Positions 45,953 to 59,275 are shown, counted from the first letter of the stretch. The stretch is DNA of 64,000 bases from Thamnidium elegans (GCA_025201345.1 JAIXMG010000032.1:310001-374000), one strand, 5' to 3'. The notes: generated by a model not told the origin, from the sequence alone. A program made the numbers and translations.

Positions 45953-48098
45953 TTATTTTTTACTATTACCACCCAATGCTACATTTTTTGGAATAACAAA
46001 ACTAAAAACAAAACTAACAACTGCCATTATACCAATTAAATAATAGACGAAATGATGGTCAAAAGGGAACTTGTTTCCGTCTTTCAAAGAATATGACCAC
46101 AAAGTACCTCCCAATGTAGGTGCCATAGCACGAACAAGAGATAAACAAGATTGAGATATACTAACAAAGTAATATGTCAATAACAAAAAAATAAAAAATA
46201 AATAATGATGCTTACCCGTTTACGGTTCCAAGTACTTCAGATGTAGCAGAAGTACTAACCATAATAGTAAGGCCAGTAAATGATACACAACTTGCAAAGA
46301 AACGAAGAATCAACATAAATGCATAACCAAACCTAAAGGACCAATTGGTGGTACCGTCTAATAATTGTGATAAAGCCCACTCTCTATAAACACTTAATTC
46401 TGGGAATACAATGTAAACGGGTATAAATATAAATAATGCTACGCGAGATAAAAACAATACATCAAATCTTCGTGTCATTCTAGGATAAACACCGAATTGA
46501 AATATCAATTGAGAGATACCAAGGAATGATAACAATCCAGCAAATTCAGGTAATGAAACACCTAATCCGCCAGCATAAACAGGTGCAGTGAAATACAATG
46601 GTAAGATTTCATCAAATACCATGGCATGAAAACCATACAGACTAATTATTATTATTATTTAACATACAGATAGTTAGTAAATATACACAGAAATATAAAC
46701 TTACCAATAAGTTGTAATGACTATAATAGATGCCTTGGTAACATTACGAAGAGAACCACTTTTAGGAATAGTTTTTTTACTAGAATACTCATCATTGCTG
46801 TCTGCTCTACCAGCTTCGTTTCCTAAAAGAGCAGTTCTTTCATTTTGTTCTTTATTCCACTTTCTATGTGCTAATACGTTGGGATTCGATTCTTCCAAAT
46901 AGAAACAGCCAATAGTAAAGCCAATGATGGAACCACAAGCAGAGATAAAACAAGGTAAAAAGTAAGGATAGTCTTTTAAGAACTGACAATTACCAAATAC
47001 GGTAGGAAAATTTTCTGCCGGCTTAGACAAGTAACCACCCAAAGCAGGACCTAAAAAATAGAAAAAATAAAGTTAAATAATGTCATACAAGAATGTTTTT
47101 TTTTTGAGTGACTTACCAACTATATAATAAATTGTCAATAACGCGTTAAGTTTTGTGCATAAGAAATTCATTAAAAACAAACGTATAAACCCCTCTCTCT
47201 CTCCCCCCTGCAGTTTTTCAGCTTACCAATCATGCCTGTATTCCACATTATACTAAATATACTAAATGCTTTTGCTTTATTGGTGTTATCTGTAATTTCA
47301 CTTACAACGCTACGAGCAACACCACTGTTACCATTCATAATACCACATAAAGCACGAGAACCAATAGCCCACCAGATATTTGTGCTGAGACCAAACAAAC
47401 AACTGGACACAGAGTTACCGATTAATCCAGTTAACAAAACAGGTCTTCTGCCAAAGCGGTCAGATACTTTTCCCCACATCATGGCTGTACAGAATTGAGC
47501 AATAAAAAACACGGAAGCTAAAAAAAAAAAAAACACATATTATTACAATTGCATTTATATATACATCTATATGAACTTACTGATCCATCCAGCATAGCTA
47601 CCAATCTCTTTTTCATCATCGGATAAGTGAAAATCCCTTAACTTTGATTGTATTATTAGTTTTATACAGTGATATTACTCTACAAATATAAAAGCTTACC
47701 ATAGAGTAAATAAATGGAAACAATATAGTAGATGTAAGTGGTTCACTAAACAATAAAATTGAAATGACAAGCATTTGAACCTTTGGTAAAGGTGTCACCT
47801 TATCATTACCATCATCACTATCTCCTCCTGAACTGTATATACTATCTTCTTCATTAAGGTAGCGAGAAGATGATATACTGCCAGCATTAGAACCTCTTCT
47901 TTCACTAATTTCTAACATGGATTTGTTTATATTGACTGGGGCTGTGTAACTGCCATTCAAGTTATTTAAATTTGAGTGAACGGATTGTTGATTGTTATTA
48001 TTAAGGGAATTGATCTCTTCTGCTTCCATACGCCTATGTAATTCACTAGATATACTATCCGTAAAACTACTTGATACAGGATCAGGTACATTCATCAT
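45953..48098 (-). CDS. MFS transporter (DHA1 / ZIFL-like)
   Basis: Major facilitator membrane transporter. It starts at ATG 48098 with a long hydrophilic Ser/Asn-rich N-terminus of about 120 residues, and has about six exons. The first helix follows KVQMLVISILLFSEPLTST. MFS motif A is WGKVSDRFGRRPVLL between helices 2 and 3. The motif-C-like region in helix 5 is ALCGIMNGNSGVARSVVSE. A central acidic loop separates the halves. The second half has LYGFHAMVFDEILPLY and ISQSCLSLVRAMAPTLGG. The arrangement resembles the ZIFL/YCR023C-type DHA1 branch of fungi and plants. Substrate unknown. It is tandem to the PRRC2-like gene, with 136 bp between the stop codon here and that gene's start. Confidence 0.87.
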
Positions 48099-49369
48099 TT
48101 TTTGTTGTTGTTATTACGTTTTAAAAAAAGAAAAAAGAAAGAAAGAAAAAAAAGGGAGGAGCCTATTCATTGCATTAGGAGTAAACAAAAAAAGTCACAC
48201 TTTTTCACTTTTCATTATAACTCAAAGGTGATCGGATTTTTAAGTTTCTCTATTAAAGTAGAACAGGGGAAAATACCTTAATTAGCGTTGTGACTCTTTA
48301 CGAGTCTACTAAATGTACTGCGGTCCATTTGATGCATTCATATTTTGTCATGAGGATACTTCAGTATATAATTCATTTGACGTTCTTCATTTTGGACCAA
48401 ATTAGAACTGTGTTATTGATCATCATATTACGCTCTCACGCTTGTTATCTTTTAGTCCTTTTGTAACCTTATCATGTTTATGACCAAATATTACTTTGGT
48501 TGTAAAACCTGAATTGTTCTTTTTCGGGTCATTAGTTTCACAAAAAGAATCATAAAATAAGAGGTCTTCATATAAGGAATTTTTACCTTCAATTGGGATA
48601 ATTGAAACGATAGGGTTTACTTTATCCCGATAAGTGTATTATAAATGTACGCCCTGACACATTCCCAGTTTAACAACAGCAAAAAAAAAAGGGGTGTTTA
48701 AGGCTACAGCGCTGTAAATACTATATTTAGGCGGAAGACAGCCGTTCAAATGTCGCTCTGGAAATTGATGAAAAATCATGCCCAAGCGCAAAAAAGCATT
48801 GATCAGAAACCATATAGCCAGTGATATTAATATTGATATCCTTAAATCAACCCAGTTACATTAGTAACTGCTGTTTCATTACTTACCTAAGAGTACCTGT
48901 ATTAAAAACTCCAAGACTAACACAAAATCTCATTTCCCTTACTTTTAAAATGTTTGAATGAAGGGAAGCAGTTGTCGCCCTTACCAGAGATGATAACAGT
49001 AACACTGTGTAAACATGATCAATAATAGTAAATACCACTTATAAATATTTATTTCCTACTTCATTCCTTAATTCGCTTACGGCCTAATTAAGAAAATAGA
49101 TTTTTTTTTTTTTTTTATTTATTTATTTATAAAAATAGGTATAATATTTATACACACACAAAAAAAAAAAAGGAAATATAATAAATAAATAAATAAAAAG
49201 AAAGCCTAGAATTACTATCCAAATAAATTATTCTATAGGTATGTGTGCGTGCGTGCGTGCGTGTGTGTGTGTGTGTGTGTGTGTTGAATAATTAACTACG
49301 CCCTTCCTCTTTATTTTATTTTATTTTTTTCCTCTCCCTGTTTTTTTTGTTGCTGTGTATTAGAAAAAT
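48099..49369. other. Intergenic, MFS upstream / ECM33 downstream
   Basis: About 1.27 kb with a (GTGC)n-(GT)n microsatellite at 49240-49284 and poly-A/T runs. No gene recognised. Confidence 0.5.
49240..49284. repeat. GTGC/GT microsatellite
   Basis: Compound repeat of GTGC units followed by about twelve GT units, next to the 3' end of the ECM33-like gene. Confidence 0.9.
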
Positions 49370-50783
49370 TTAAAGACCCAAAGTATAGACGAAGCCTACA
49401 GCAAGAGCTAATAAAGAAGAGCCTTGAACAATGACTTTAGAAGCACCACTGGCTTGCATATTTTCTCCACCGCTTCCGCTGCTACCACCGCTACCACCGC
49501 CAATGCTGCCGTTGCTACCTCCACTGGTACCAGATTTGGGAATGGTAGGGCTTTGGCCGACAGTGGGGATCATATTTGACTCCTGCATACTAGCGGAACA
49601 ACTCCAAGTATCACCCTTGACAATATTTTCACCTTTAAGCTTACGTTCAAGATCAGAACAACCCACCTTATTTGAAGTAGTTTGAAGACGCATACCACCA
49701 CGGACATCTTGAAGAGCCGGGAGTTTATATTCTGCAAAACCACCAGCCAAATCAGCCATACCGTGAATTTCAGACAAGACAGGGAATCCATCAATAGATG
49801 TCAATTGTGTGTTGTTACCAATAGAAAGAGCACCATTGACAACAGTCAAACTCTTGAATGAAGTTTCGGTCAATTTGTTATTGTTGGCAATAGTTACAGT
49901 ACCTCCAATTCTTTCAAGTTTATCCATAGTAAGCGAACTAAATTCATTTTCATGGAATGAAATATCGGATTTAACAAGTGTTAAAGCTGGCATCTGAAGT
50001 TCAGCCACGTTAAGGAAAGTACCAGTTTTAATACTGCCCAATTGTTCTGCCTTAAATTCCCCAAAATAAATAAAATTAGAATCTAGTCTAAAAAATAAAA
50101 TAAAAATACCCTATAATCTTACATTGAATACCAAGGCAAGGTTGTTACCAAGTAATAACATATCACCAGTAACATCCTTTACAGAAGTGAAATCAAATGA
50201 TTTCATGTGCTTGTTACTTAATAAAGTAAAAGACTCTACAGTTTCGGGTTTAAAGCCATCAATGCTGGGAGCGCGAGTATCTTCAATACGGATTGAGTTG
50301 ACCTTAGTGAGACCAGCAGGGAAACCAATCTTTTCAAGGGCAGGCAAGACAGCCAAATGGAAGCCATTAACTTCTGTCAAGAGAGGGAACTCAAGCTTGT
50401 TCAAGATGGTATGGTTAATAATCTTGATATGACCATCCACCTTTTGTAAATTGGGAGCACTGAAAGAGACCATATCAACGTTACCAGACATCATTAAGTC
50501 ACCGGATAATTGTTGAATACCTTCCATCTTGAGGTGTCCAACAGGAGCTGTATCAATAGTAATAATTCCCTTAAAGGTTGTACAAGATTTAATAGCATCT
50601 AAATCTCCTTGACTGACAATTTTGACATTCTTCTCACATGCGGCTGCAAATATAAGGGAAATATATATATATATGTTACACGAGGTAAGGGATATTGACT
50701 CTTTTTTTTGTACACTTACATTCTGCCATACTCAGGGCAAACATGGTAGCCAATACGATTGAGGTTAAAGTTAATCTTGTCAT
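49370..50783 (-). CDS. GPI-anchored Ecm33/Sps2-like wall protein
   Basis: Cell-surface protein of the Ecm33/Sps2 family, needed for cell-wall integrity in yeasts. It starts at ATG 50783 with signal peptide MTRLTSIVLATMFALSMAES. Receptor L-domain-like leucine-rich repeats follow (LKMEGIQQLSGDLMMSGN, LPALEKIGFPAGLTKVNSI, GNNTQLTSIDGFPVLSEI). CEKN near the start of the mature protein is a typical cysteine of this family. The C-terminus is Ser/Gly-rich (GGSNGSIGGGSGG) and ends in a hydrophobic tail (LLALAVGFVYTLGL), consistent with GPI addition just upstream. There are three exons (introns near 50055-50120 and 50645-50718). Function is inferred from the family. Confidence 0.88.
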
Positions 50784-51224
50784 TATATACTTGTAGAAAA
50801 AGAAAGAATACAGAAGCAAGAAAAAAAAAAGAAATGAAAAAGAGGGAATATTGGAGCCTTTTATATGTAAACATTTTGTTTAAACTGTTGTCGATTTTGA
50901 AATAAAATTACAAAGAATGGTATGTATATCTTGGTCAAATTATAAGGAAATCTATAGAAACCAAGAATTATTGGGTGAAATCCCAACATTTTATTCATCC
51001 TGGTGCGTGAAACTTGGGTCGTTACACACTAATGTCACATGACACTTATAAATAAACGAAAAAAGTGTTTCGACTATTATATATGATTATCTTGTTACTT
51101 TGAACCAGGGAACTTGAAAAAGAGAGAAAAGGGACCCCGTACCCAATTTTTTTTTCTTTTTTTTTTTTTTTACCTTCTTTCCTCCTTTTCTCACATATAC
51201 ATTTTTTTTATTATTATTATTATT
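50784..51224. promoter_or_regulatory. Divergent intergenic region
   Basis: About 440 bp between the ECM33-like gene and a small plus-strand ORF, with T-rich tracts and a long T run (51147-51171) ahead of the ORF. Presumed promoter for both. Confidence 0.4.
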
Positions 51225-51488
51225 ATGCCTGCTAATAACAACGATTTAGTCTTCTTAAACTTAACTACAGAAGAAGAAGAACACTATTTTGATCAAGATA
51301 TTTTTCCTTCGACTCATGATTCTGCAGAAATGATGCTTTATGCATTTGTTGATAGCGCACCTTCTGTTGCTGATTTATTATGGTCAAAACAACAACTTGG
51401 ACAGTCTGAATTTTTAACACTTACTGATGGGCAAGAATGGGCTGAATTACCGTCTGTTGATTTTTCTACTCATGAACCTCATGCTTAA
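51225..51488 (+). CDS. Small acidic protein, unknown
   Basis: 87-residue open frame beginning MPANNNDLVFLNL, acidic and rich in Glu/Asp, with a weak Ser-rich end. No domain or family is recognised. The start follows TTATTATTATTATT and has a plausible A at -3. It could be a genuine small fungal protein, since the composition is unlike random intergenic DNA here. Confidence 0.5.
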   Translation: MPANNNDLVFLNLTTEEEEHYFDQDIFPSTHDSAEMMLYAFVDSAPSVADLLWSKQQLGQSEFLTLTDGQEWAELPSVDFSTHEPHA

Positions 51489-51571
51489 AGCTTTTTTTTT
51501 TTTTATATGTGTATTTTTATTTTATATGTATATTTTTTTTCTGGATGAATAAAAGGGGTGATTATTTACAG

Positions 51572-51589
51572 TGTAGTAGTAGTAGTAGT

Positions 51590-51621
<32 letters not shown>
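51572..51621. repeat. (GTA)7 then poly-A
   Basis: A GTA trinucleotide run of about seven units is followed by about 29 A, in the tail region between the small ORF and the SWIB gene. Confidence 0.85.
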
Positions 51622-51625
<4 letters not shown>

Positions 51626-51724
51626 CTGTAATTATTTGTGTGTATGCTTGTGCACAATATATATAATAGTCCTTGTTAAACTAAAGAAAGCTTCCCCTCC
51701 TTCTTTTTGCCATATTTAGTTTTT

Positions 51725-52792
51725 TTAAAGGGAACTACACCATTTTTGTAAAAATATTTCACTGTCGCTTGGCGTCATAATATCTGGTGTTTCGGCAGTT
51801 GGTACGGGAGAAAAGTCTTCGATCATTAGAGATTGATTTGTGTTTGAGATTATGGAAGGGGTAATACTACTCTCTTGCGTACAAGGTACTTCTTTCTTTG
51901 TCAAATGAGCCGATAAATCTCTATTCATTCCAAAGCTATTTACTCTATCTTTTTGGAAAATACTTTTTAACTTTTCATCACATAAAATGAAGCGTCGATC
52001 AGCCGGATCTTGCAGCTGATTTGATTTTATATAATTCCATAATCGTTTTACTATCTCTGGTCTAGACAACTTTTTTTTTTTTTTACAACGTTAGAATTAA
52101 ATATAAACACATATACATATACATATATATTATATATTACTTCAGCTGCTCCTTCCATAATGACTTGTAAAGAATTACTTAGTAAAAGGGGTTTATTTAA
52201 GCCCGTGATACGTTTGGGTTTGGGAGGTGCGTTTGGATCTACATCTTCCTTCTTCTTCTTCTTCTTTTTAGGTTTTTTTCGTTCTTGTTGTTTATTACTA
52301 TCCTGTTCAGCCGGTGCCTTTTTACGTTTGTTACTGTTGCTTTTTTTTTGTACTACAACCTGTGGTTTGTTGTCCGTGAAAGGTTCCACGATTAGAGAAT
52401 GGTTTGTATAGACTGGTTGCTGGTGTAACATCAATTGAGATGATGAAGGTTCCGTATTATCATTAATTATGAATTGTAACTTTTCTTGCGGAAACAAATC
52501 ATAAAAAGTATTGTCATTATTGCAATTAAAAGGTTCTTGGTATTGATTTAATGCCTCGTAGTGTAAATTAGAGTTCATTGCAAATAAAGAACTGTCTTCA
52601 ACTAGTAACTCATTGGTCATTACTGTAGATGAAGATAATGGATTATCATATATATTATTATTATTATTATTATTGCTTCCCCATGAGAATAATAAATCTA
52701 AATATACATTATAGTGTATTTTAATAAGATTATGTAAATCGTACACACTATAATAATATACCTGAAAACAACATGTCGTTACTACTATCCAT
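51725..52792 (-). CDS. SWIB/MDM2-domain protein
   Basis: Probable nuclear protein with a SWIB domain, the fold shared by SWI/SNF BAF60 subunits and Uaf30/Tri1-type proteins. A 31-nt first exon (52762-52792; MDSSNDMLFS) joins to the main exon across FSDLLFSW. Disordered Asn/Gln/Ser-rich sequence follows, then a Lys-rich block (KKKKKKEDVDPNAPPKPKRI). The SWIB domain spans two exons: GLNKPLLLSNSLQVIMEGAAE, then SRPEIVKRLWNYIKSNQLQDP, RFILCDEKLKSIF and FGMNRDLSAHL. The C-terminal tail is short and Ser/Thr-rich. A role in chromatin remodelling or Pol I transcription is family-level inference. Confidence 0.88.
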
Positions 52793-52844
52793 TGTATCTC
52801 TCCTTTTTTATATTATATATATACTTGTAATATAAAGAATGGAC

Positions 52845-52877
<33 letters not shown>

Positions 52878-54115
52878 CTTGCTGTAAAAAGAATAGAGAA
52901 AAAAGGAACGAAAATAATAATAATAAAAAAAAAGGTTTTATGATGAATCGTTATTTTCTATAGACTGGTGCTGTGTGACTCTTCCCATTTTTTAGTCATA
53001 CTTAAAATTACCTTTTTTGAGGATGTGCTACATTTTACAAAATGTTCACAGTTTCTAATCCACGTGAGTTAGACCTGTACACTACAAAAAAAAAAAAAGA
53101 AAGATATATATTGATCGTGTTAATTCAATTGGCCAATAAGGCTTTTACTGCCAATCCATAATCTTTTCATTTTTAATTACAGAGAATGATCAAGGAGACG
53201 CAGTCGATGAAAGGAGGTATTAGACAAGAGAGGGTCAACCCTCACTATAGTACAGAAAACGTCGAAAGACTACTAAATGATCTGTTTGTATTGGATAAAC
53301 TCAAATAGTTATACACAAGTAAATAAGCGGACATATTTTTTTTTTTCAGTAACAGAAAAAAAACTTGTTGGTCTATTACTCGAAGCTTTATGTTTCAACT
53401 ATTATATACAAATCTAACTATATAAAAAAAAAGTAGAAAAGCATGTCCATAACCAAACGTATGATTATGCCCATATATCTATGCCTTACCTGCGGACGAT
53501 TACCAAATCTGCACCAATCTTTACCGACCAACCTGTCAAATTGTGGTAATATCCGAGCTATGTAGATAGTTTAGGAAAAATATACTTATTAGTTTTATTG
53601 AGAAACAAAAAGTGAAGGAGTTTTCTTTTTAGTGTAGCAATATTAAAGGAATGAACCTTAGTTTATAGTGTTCTCTATTAATTGCAAATGATAAAGGTGC
53701 TTACGCAAGAAATAGAAGTAATAGGTATTACATATTTTATATGTTTGAGAAGAGAATTCCCATAAACTGGTTTAGTATGAAACCAATTCGACAAATGGCT
53801 TCTTTACTATATCCCCCCCCCCTTTTTTTTATTACTTTGTGGGTAGTCTGGAATGTGATTTACACCTCGTGTCTATCCATCAAAACGTTTTACTAATTGC
53901 AAGTGAATTTTGACCGTGTACTCATAAGACCACTCTATTCTTTTATTCCCCTTTCAATCAGTTGAAACTTCTTTTTTTGGCTCCAAAAGAAGTTTGAACC
54001 CTTTATTTTTTAGCTGATGTTGATTGGCTAAGAAGAAAAAAGAGACTTTTTTTTTTTTTTTTATTATTTTTTATAACCTTTCAATAACTATCCTATAGAA
54101 ACTTACGAGCACGTA
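52793..54115. other. Divergent intergenic region, SWIB / DDB1
   Basis: About 1.32 kb with poly-T (about 52849-52877) and other homopolymers. Promoters of both divergent genes expected. Nothing further recognised. Confidence 0.45.
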
Positions 54116-54391
54116 ATGACTTATCACAAATATGTTGTTACAGCTCAAAAACCTACAGCTACGCAATTTGCTGTAAAGGGATCATTTACTTCACCTTATG
54201 AAACGAACTTGGTTTTAGGGTAAATAACCAAATCAAAGTTAAATTCATCTATTTACTAACAACTTGAACTTTTCTAGTAAAGGAACACGTATCGAAATTT
54301 ACACTTTAACTTCTGATGGCTTGAAGCCTACTATTGAATTTAGTATTTACGGTACCATCATTGCCCTGAGATTATATACTCCCAAAGTAAA

Positions 54392-54427
<36 letters not shown>

Positions 54428-57400
54428 TTGTTGTTTCTCTTGTTTTATTCACGCGTTTTTATTTTATTTTTATATAGGGTCGAAATAAAGCTTCACTCTT
54501 TTTAATTACGGCACGACACAAGTACTGTGTATTATCATTTGATAGTTCACAGCAAATCATTACAGAATCAAGCGGAGAGATTGGCTTTCCAGGCCAACCT
54601 CGTAACGAATGTATGGATTGCAAATTAGTTGTTGATCCTTCTTGTAAATACTTTGCAACCACACTTTATGAATCAACAGTGACAATCATTATACCAGATA
54701 TTAATAAAACAAAAGAATACACAACACCACAACCGCTACGCAAAATATCCTTAAGAAGTAAAGACGGTAGAAGACGTCAAACACAAGATATGGTATTTCA
54801 ACATCCTCATGATTACATTAATATTAGGTATTACATAGAAATAAATAATATATCAATGGAAAAAAAAAAACTAATATGGGTGTATAAAGTCTTCCTGATA
54901 AACAAGTCATCTCTTTAGCATTCTTACAAGATTCTTTACTAGAGCCTACATTATTAATTTTATATGACGATCCTTTGGGACGTCGTTATCTTCAAACTTT
55001 TACTGTCAATATAAAAACTCGACAATTAATACCTGGCGATATTGTAATGGACCATTTTGAATCAGATGCCAATTTATTAATTGCAATGCCTGCTGATATT
55101 GGCGGTGTAATTTTAATTGCTGGAAAATTCATTCGATACCTTAAACCAAACCAACCTCCTATCGCAATTGGAATTAGACCTTCTACAATTAATAGGTTAG
55201 AACTCTTATTTTTTTTTAAAAAAAAAATAATAATACTTATATTTATCTCACGTAATAGTTTCTCGATTATGAATCAAGATGGATCTCGTATTTTATTAGG
55301 CGATGCGGAAGGATTACTTCATTTGGTGACGTTAAGTATTACAGATAATCGTGTAGATGCATTATGCTTTATTGGTTTAGGAAGTGTAAGTGTCTTTTAG
55401 AATCTTAGTAAATATTATAGGTCAACTTATATATTATACAGATTTCGACACCATCATGTTTAGTATACTTGGATAACGACGTTGTATTTGTCGGATCGAC
55501 AGTAGGAGACTCACAATTAGTACATGTCCAAAGAACCGATACAACAACCGCCGAAAATGGCGAAATACTTAAAGTCATTGACGAATTTCCTAATTTGGGA
55601 CCCATTACCGATTTCTGTGTTGCGGATCTTGATAAACAAGGACAGACTCAGTTAATTACTTGTTCCGGTGTAGCAAAGGACAGTTCGTTAAGAATCATTA
55701 GAAATGGTGTAGGTTTAAATGAATTGGCCGCTATTGAAATCAGTGGAGTGAAAGGCGTATGGGCATTACGTCCCTCTTTCCATGATGTACACGATGATAT
55801 GTTGGTAGTTTCTTTTGTGAATCAAACTAGATTATTACAGTTACGTGGTAATGCAATGACTCAGCTGGAATGTCATTCAGGAATAGATTTGAATAGTAGA
55901 ACTTTGGTGGCTGCTAATGTATTTGATGATATGGTCATTCAAATCACTGATCGTAGTGTAAGGTTAATGGATGCCAGAGGCGATGGAAATTTGTTGGATG
56001 AATGGATCCCCGAGGAACGTACTCAGATCACAGTAGCTAGTGTTAATCCAACTCAGTGTGTAATATCAATTGGTTATGGTAGATTAATTGCTCTGCAGAT
56101 TAGAGATAAAAAATTAATTCTAATTGGGTAAATAAGCTTTATTATAATATAACAAATAGGGGGGTTTTTTTTATAACTTTTTTTTTTTTTAATAGTGTAA
56201 CTCAGCTTCAGCATGAAATTTCTTGTATAGATATCAGTCCTATAGATGCAGATAGTCCTTTACAATCAACAGTTGTGGCCGTTGGTATGTGGCAAAACGT
56301 TGGTGTTTGTTTACTTGCGTTACCTAGTCTTCAGCTAATAGCCGAAGAAACACTTGCCGGTACAGTTATGCCTCGTTCAATCTTAATGGCCAAATTCGAA
56401 AATATATGTTATCTACTTGTCGCACTAGGTGACGGACAATTCTACAATTTCAAATTAGATACGCGACTTGGTGAATTGTCAGATAAAAAGAGATCCTTTC
56501 TAGGAAAACTACCTATCCATTTAGGCACTTTTACTTCCAACGGCACAACACATGTGTTTGCCGCATCCGATAAACCTAGCGTTATTCACAGTAGAAACAA
56601 AAAGCTTATTTACTCAAATGTCAATTTGAAGGAAGTACGGTGTGTGACCTCCTTCAATAGTTTATCGTTCCCTGATGCTGTAGCTTTAACTACCAAAGAT
56701 GGGTTAGTGATTGGACAGATGGAAGAGATTCAAAAACTTCATATCACTAAAATACCTACCCTTGATACACCACGACGTATTACCTACCAAGAAACATCTC
56801 GTTCCTTTGGTGTTGTAACCGAAAGAATTACGTCCGAACCTTACAATGATTCTACGACCACAGGTGGATTTGAAGTTTTAGACGATCAATCTTTTAAAGG
56901 TAATATATATATATACATACGTGATATAATTTGTACTTAATGCATTTTTAGTACTTGATAGAGTTTATTTTAAACAATTTGAAAGACCACTTGCTGCTAC
57001 TTCCATGACGTTTGAAAATGATAATAACGAGTATTTTATTGTCGCAACCGGAAAAGATACAGACGAATATGAAAATAATAGCGTTGGAAGAATTCTTGTG
57101 CTTCAAGTAACTTTACAACGTACATTAAGATTAGTATCACAGATTAAAACAGATGGCATGGTCGATTGTTTAAGGTCATTCAATGGAAAATTATTAGCAA
57201 GTGTGCGAGGGATGGTAATACCAGTAGAATTATGATTCCCCCTTTTTTTTTTTTCGCAATCGCTAAATTTATGCCGTATATTATTAGGTTCATGTATATA
57301 GATGGGAGTTACAAATAGGGCGGGGAACACTTGTTTCGATATGTTCGAAGCGACTTCCTTCAATTACCGAATCCATCACAACGTATAAAGACTTGATTAT

Positions 57401-58173
57401 TACTGGCGATATGGCGTACTCTGTTGTTGCATTACGTTATGATGCCAAAACAGAAAGTTTAATTGAAGTAGCAGCACATGAAAGGTTGAAGGAAGTTCTC
57501 GCCGTTGAAGCATCAGACGAAAACTTGTTTATTGCTGCAGAAAGAGATGGACATTTGTTTGTTGTTGAGAAATGTAATGAAGATAGTACCAATGACGAAC
57601 CAATTTTAGAAACTGTTAGTGTATGGCATTTGGGTGATGTTATTCGAAAGTTTAGATTTGGTAAAGTATCTTGGAGGGGTTCAAGTCTGTAATAAATACT
57701 AAACTTTTTTTTTGTTATATGTAGGCTCGTTGGGAATGAATAATGCAGACCCTGACGGAAAACCTGAAGCTCCTACACTTATCTTTGCTACAGCAAGTGG
57801 TGCGATTGGTTTGATTGCTGACTTGACTGCAGATAGATTTAAGCTTTTAGATCAAATGCAATACAATATGACTAGAATTGTCAAAAGTATAGGTGACCTT
57901 AGTCATACTGAGTAAGATTATTTATTTATTTATATTAACAGTGCTAATACCCCCCCCCCTCTTTTTTTTGATAGTTGGAGAAGTGTCTCTATTATGGATA
58001 GAAAAGATGAAGCTGTTAATTTTATTGATGGAGACTTGATCGAGAGCTTTTTGGATTTAACTCCACAACAAATGCAAGAAGTAGTAGATGGTCTTTATGG
58101 TGGGCGCAAACTTGATAAATCAGTAGAAGATCTTTGTAAAGTTGTTGAGGAGTTAATGAGTGCTCATCCTTGA
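54116..58173 (+). CDS. DDB1: DNA damage-binding protein 1 (DDB1)
   Basis: Adaptor of CUL4 ubiquitin ligases, linking substrate receptors such as DDB2. It starts at ATG 54116 (MTYHKYVVTAQKPTAT), has about eleven exons and ends at TGA 58173. Three beta-propellers are seen as MMS1/CPSF-A-type sequence: LVLGKGTRIEIYTL, NECMDCKLVVDPSCKYFAT, MDHFESDANLLIAM, GAGSVxx-like stretches, then DYLLVALGDGQFYNFKLD-type repeats. The third propeller includes VYRWELQIGRGTLVSICSKR. The C-terminal CPSF-A region has FIDGDLIESFLDLTPQQM and GRKLDKSVEDLCKVVEELM, as in DDB1. That end and the short propeller order favour DDB1 over CPSF160 or SF3B3. DDB1 is absent from Saccharomyces but present in many fungi. Confidence 0.9.
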
Positions 58174-58967
58174 ATATAATACTTAATATTTTTTTTTTTA
58201 AAAAAATATGTTTTTGTAAATAAATCATACACCATATTAATCCAATGAAGTAATTTATTTTCTTTTCTTTTTGACGTGTCTGATAGCAATGATATGTGTG
58301 TAGTAATCAAGGCAGAAAAAAAGTGATTCTAGCAGTGATTTAAATAATCAGGGAAAGCTTCATTTGCCCAAGTTGTATAACATACGTTAGTTGTCTTTAG
58401 TATCGAACATTAAAATAAGCAGTTCAAGAATGCTTACTAAACTATACAATAATACTATCAATAAAAGAAAAAAGAACTTGATTCGTACAAACACATTTAT
58501 TATATATTGACGCCTGATAATACTTTTCCAACTAAATGTATACATTATGATAATGTAAGGCCAATGACGCGAATATCGTCTATGATGTATAAAAAAAACG
58601 AATTGGTATTTTATTTTATTATATCCATAAAAAAAAAAAAAAGTATTATTAGATGAGATAAAAGAAACTTATTTTATTTAAAAAAAAATATTAATATATT
58701 ATATTAAGTGAGACAGATGTTAGCCGTTCTCTTTTTTTTTTAAAAAAAAGAGACCGTTTTCCAAGCATAGCCACGTGGAGGCCTCTGTTCATGTATGCTC
58801 TTTGCTTTTAATCCACTAGCGGAAAAGCCACCAGCATATATCCCGAGCCCACGACACAGTGCGAGAGTCATCAGAGTATAACCAGAAGAATAAACACGTT
58901 TTCCTTTTTTTAGCTTACGGCGAAGGAAGTGGGGAAAAAACCGTAACCCGGGCCAAGGGATTTGCTG

Positions 58968-59275
58968 TTTAACGTCCATAAGACGGCAAGTTAATGTCAT
59001 TACGGACAGGTTTAACGGCCGTAATGACACTAAATTGCAATCTTACGGACGGCAGGTTAGGGTCATTACGGACGTTAGGTTTAACGTCCATTACAGACGG
59101 CAAGTTAAGGTCATTACGGACAGTGGATTTAACGTCCACTACAGACGGCAAGTTAATGTCATTACGGACAGTGAGAAAAAACCGTAAACCGGATCAAGGG
59201 TTCGGCTTTCTCTCTAAAAATAACGATAGGTTTAACGTCCATAAGGCGGTAAGTTATTGTCATTACGGACAGCTG
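58968..59275. repeat. GC-richer minisatellite
   Basis: A unit starting TTTAACGTCC and containing CGGCAAGTTAATGTCATTACGGACAG-like sequence (shortened: CGGCAAGTTA, GTCATTACGGACAG) recurs at 58968, 59080, 59128 and 59231, with a variant at 59011. One copy pair forms a perfect 10-bp inverted repeat: GTCATTACGG at 58996-59005 and CCGTAATGAC at 59019-59028. The flank GAAAAAACCGTAA recurs at about 58934 and 59175, so part of a larger block is duplicated. Confidence 0.85.
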
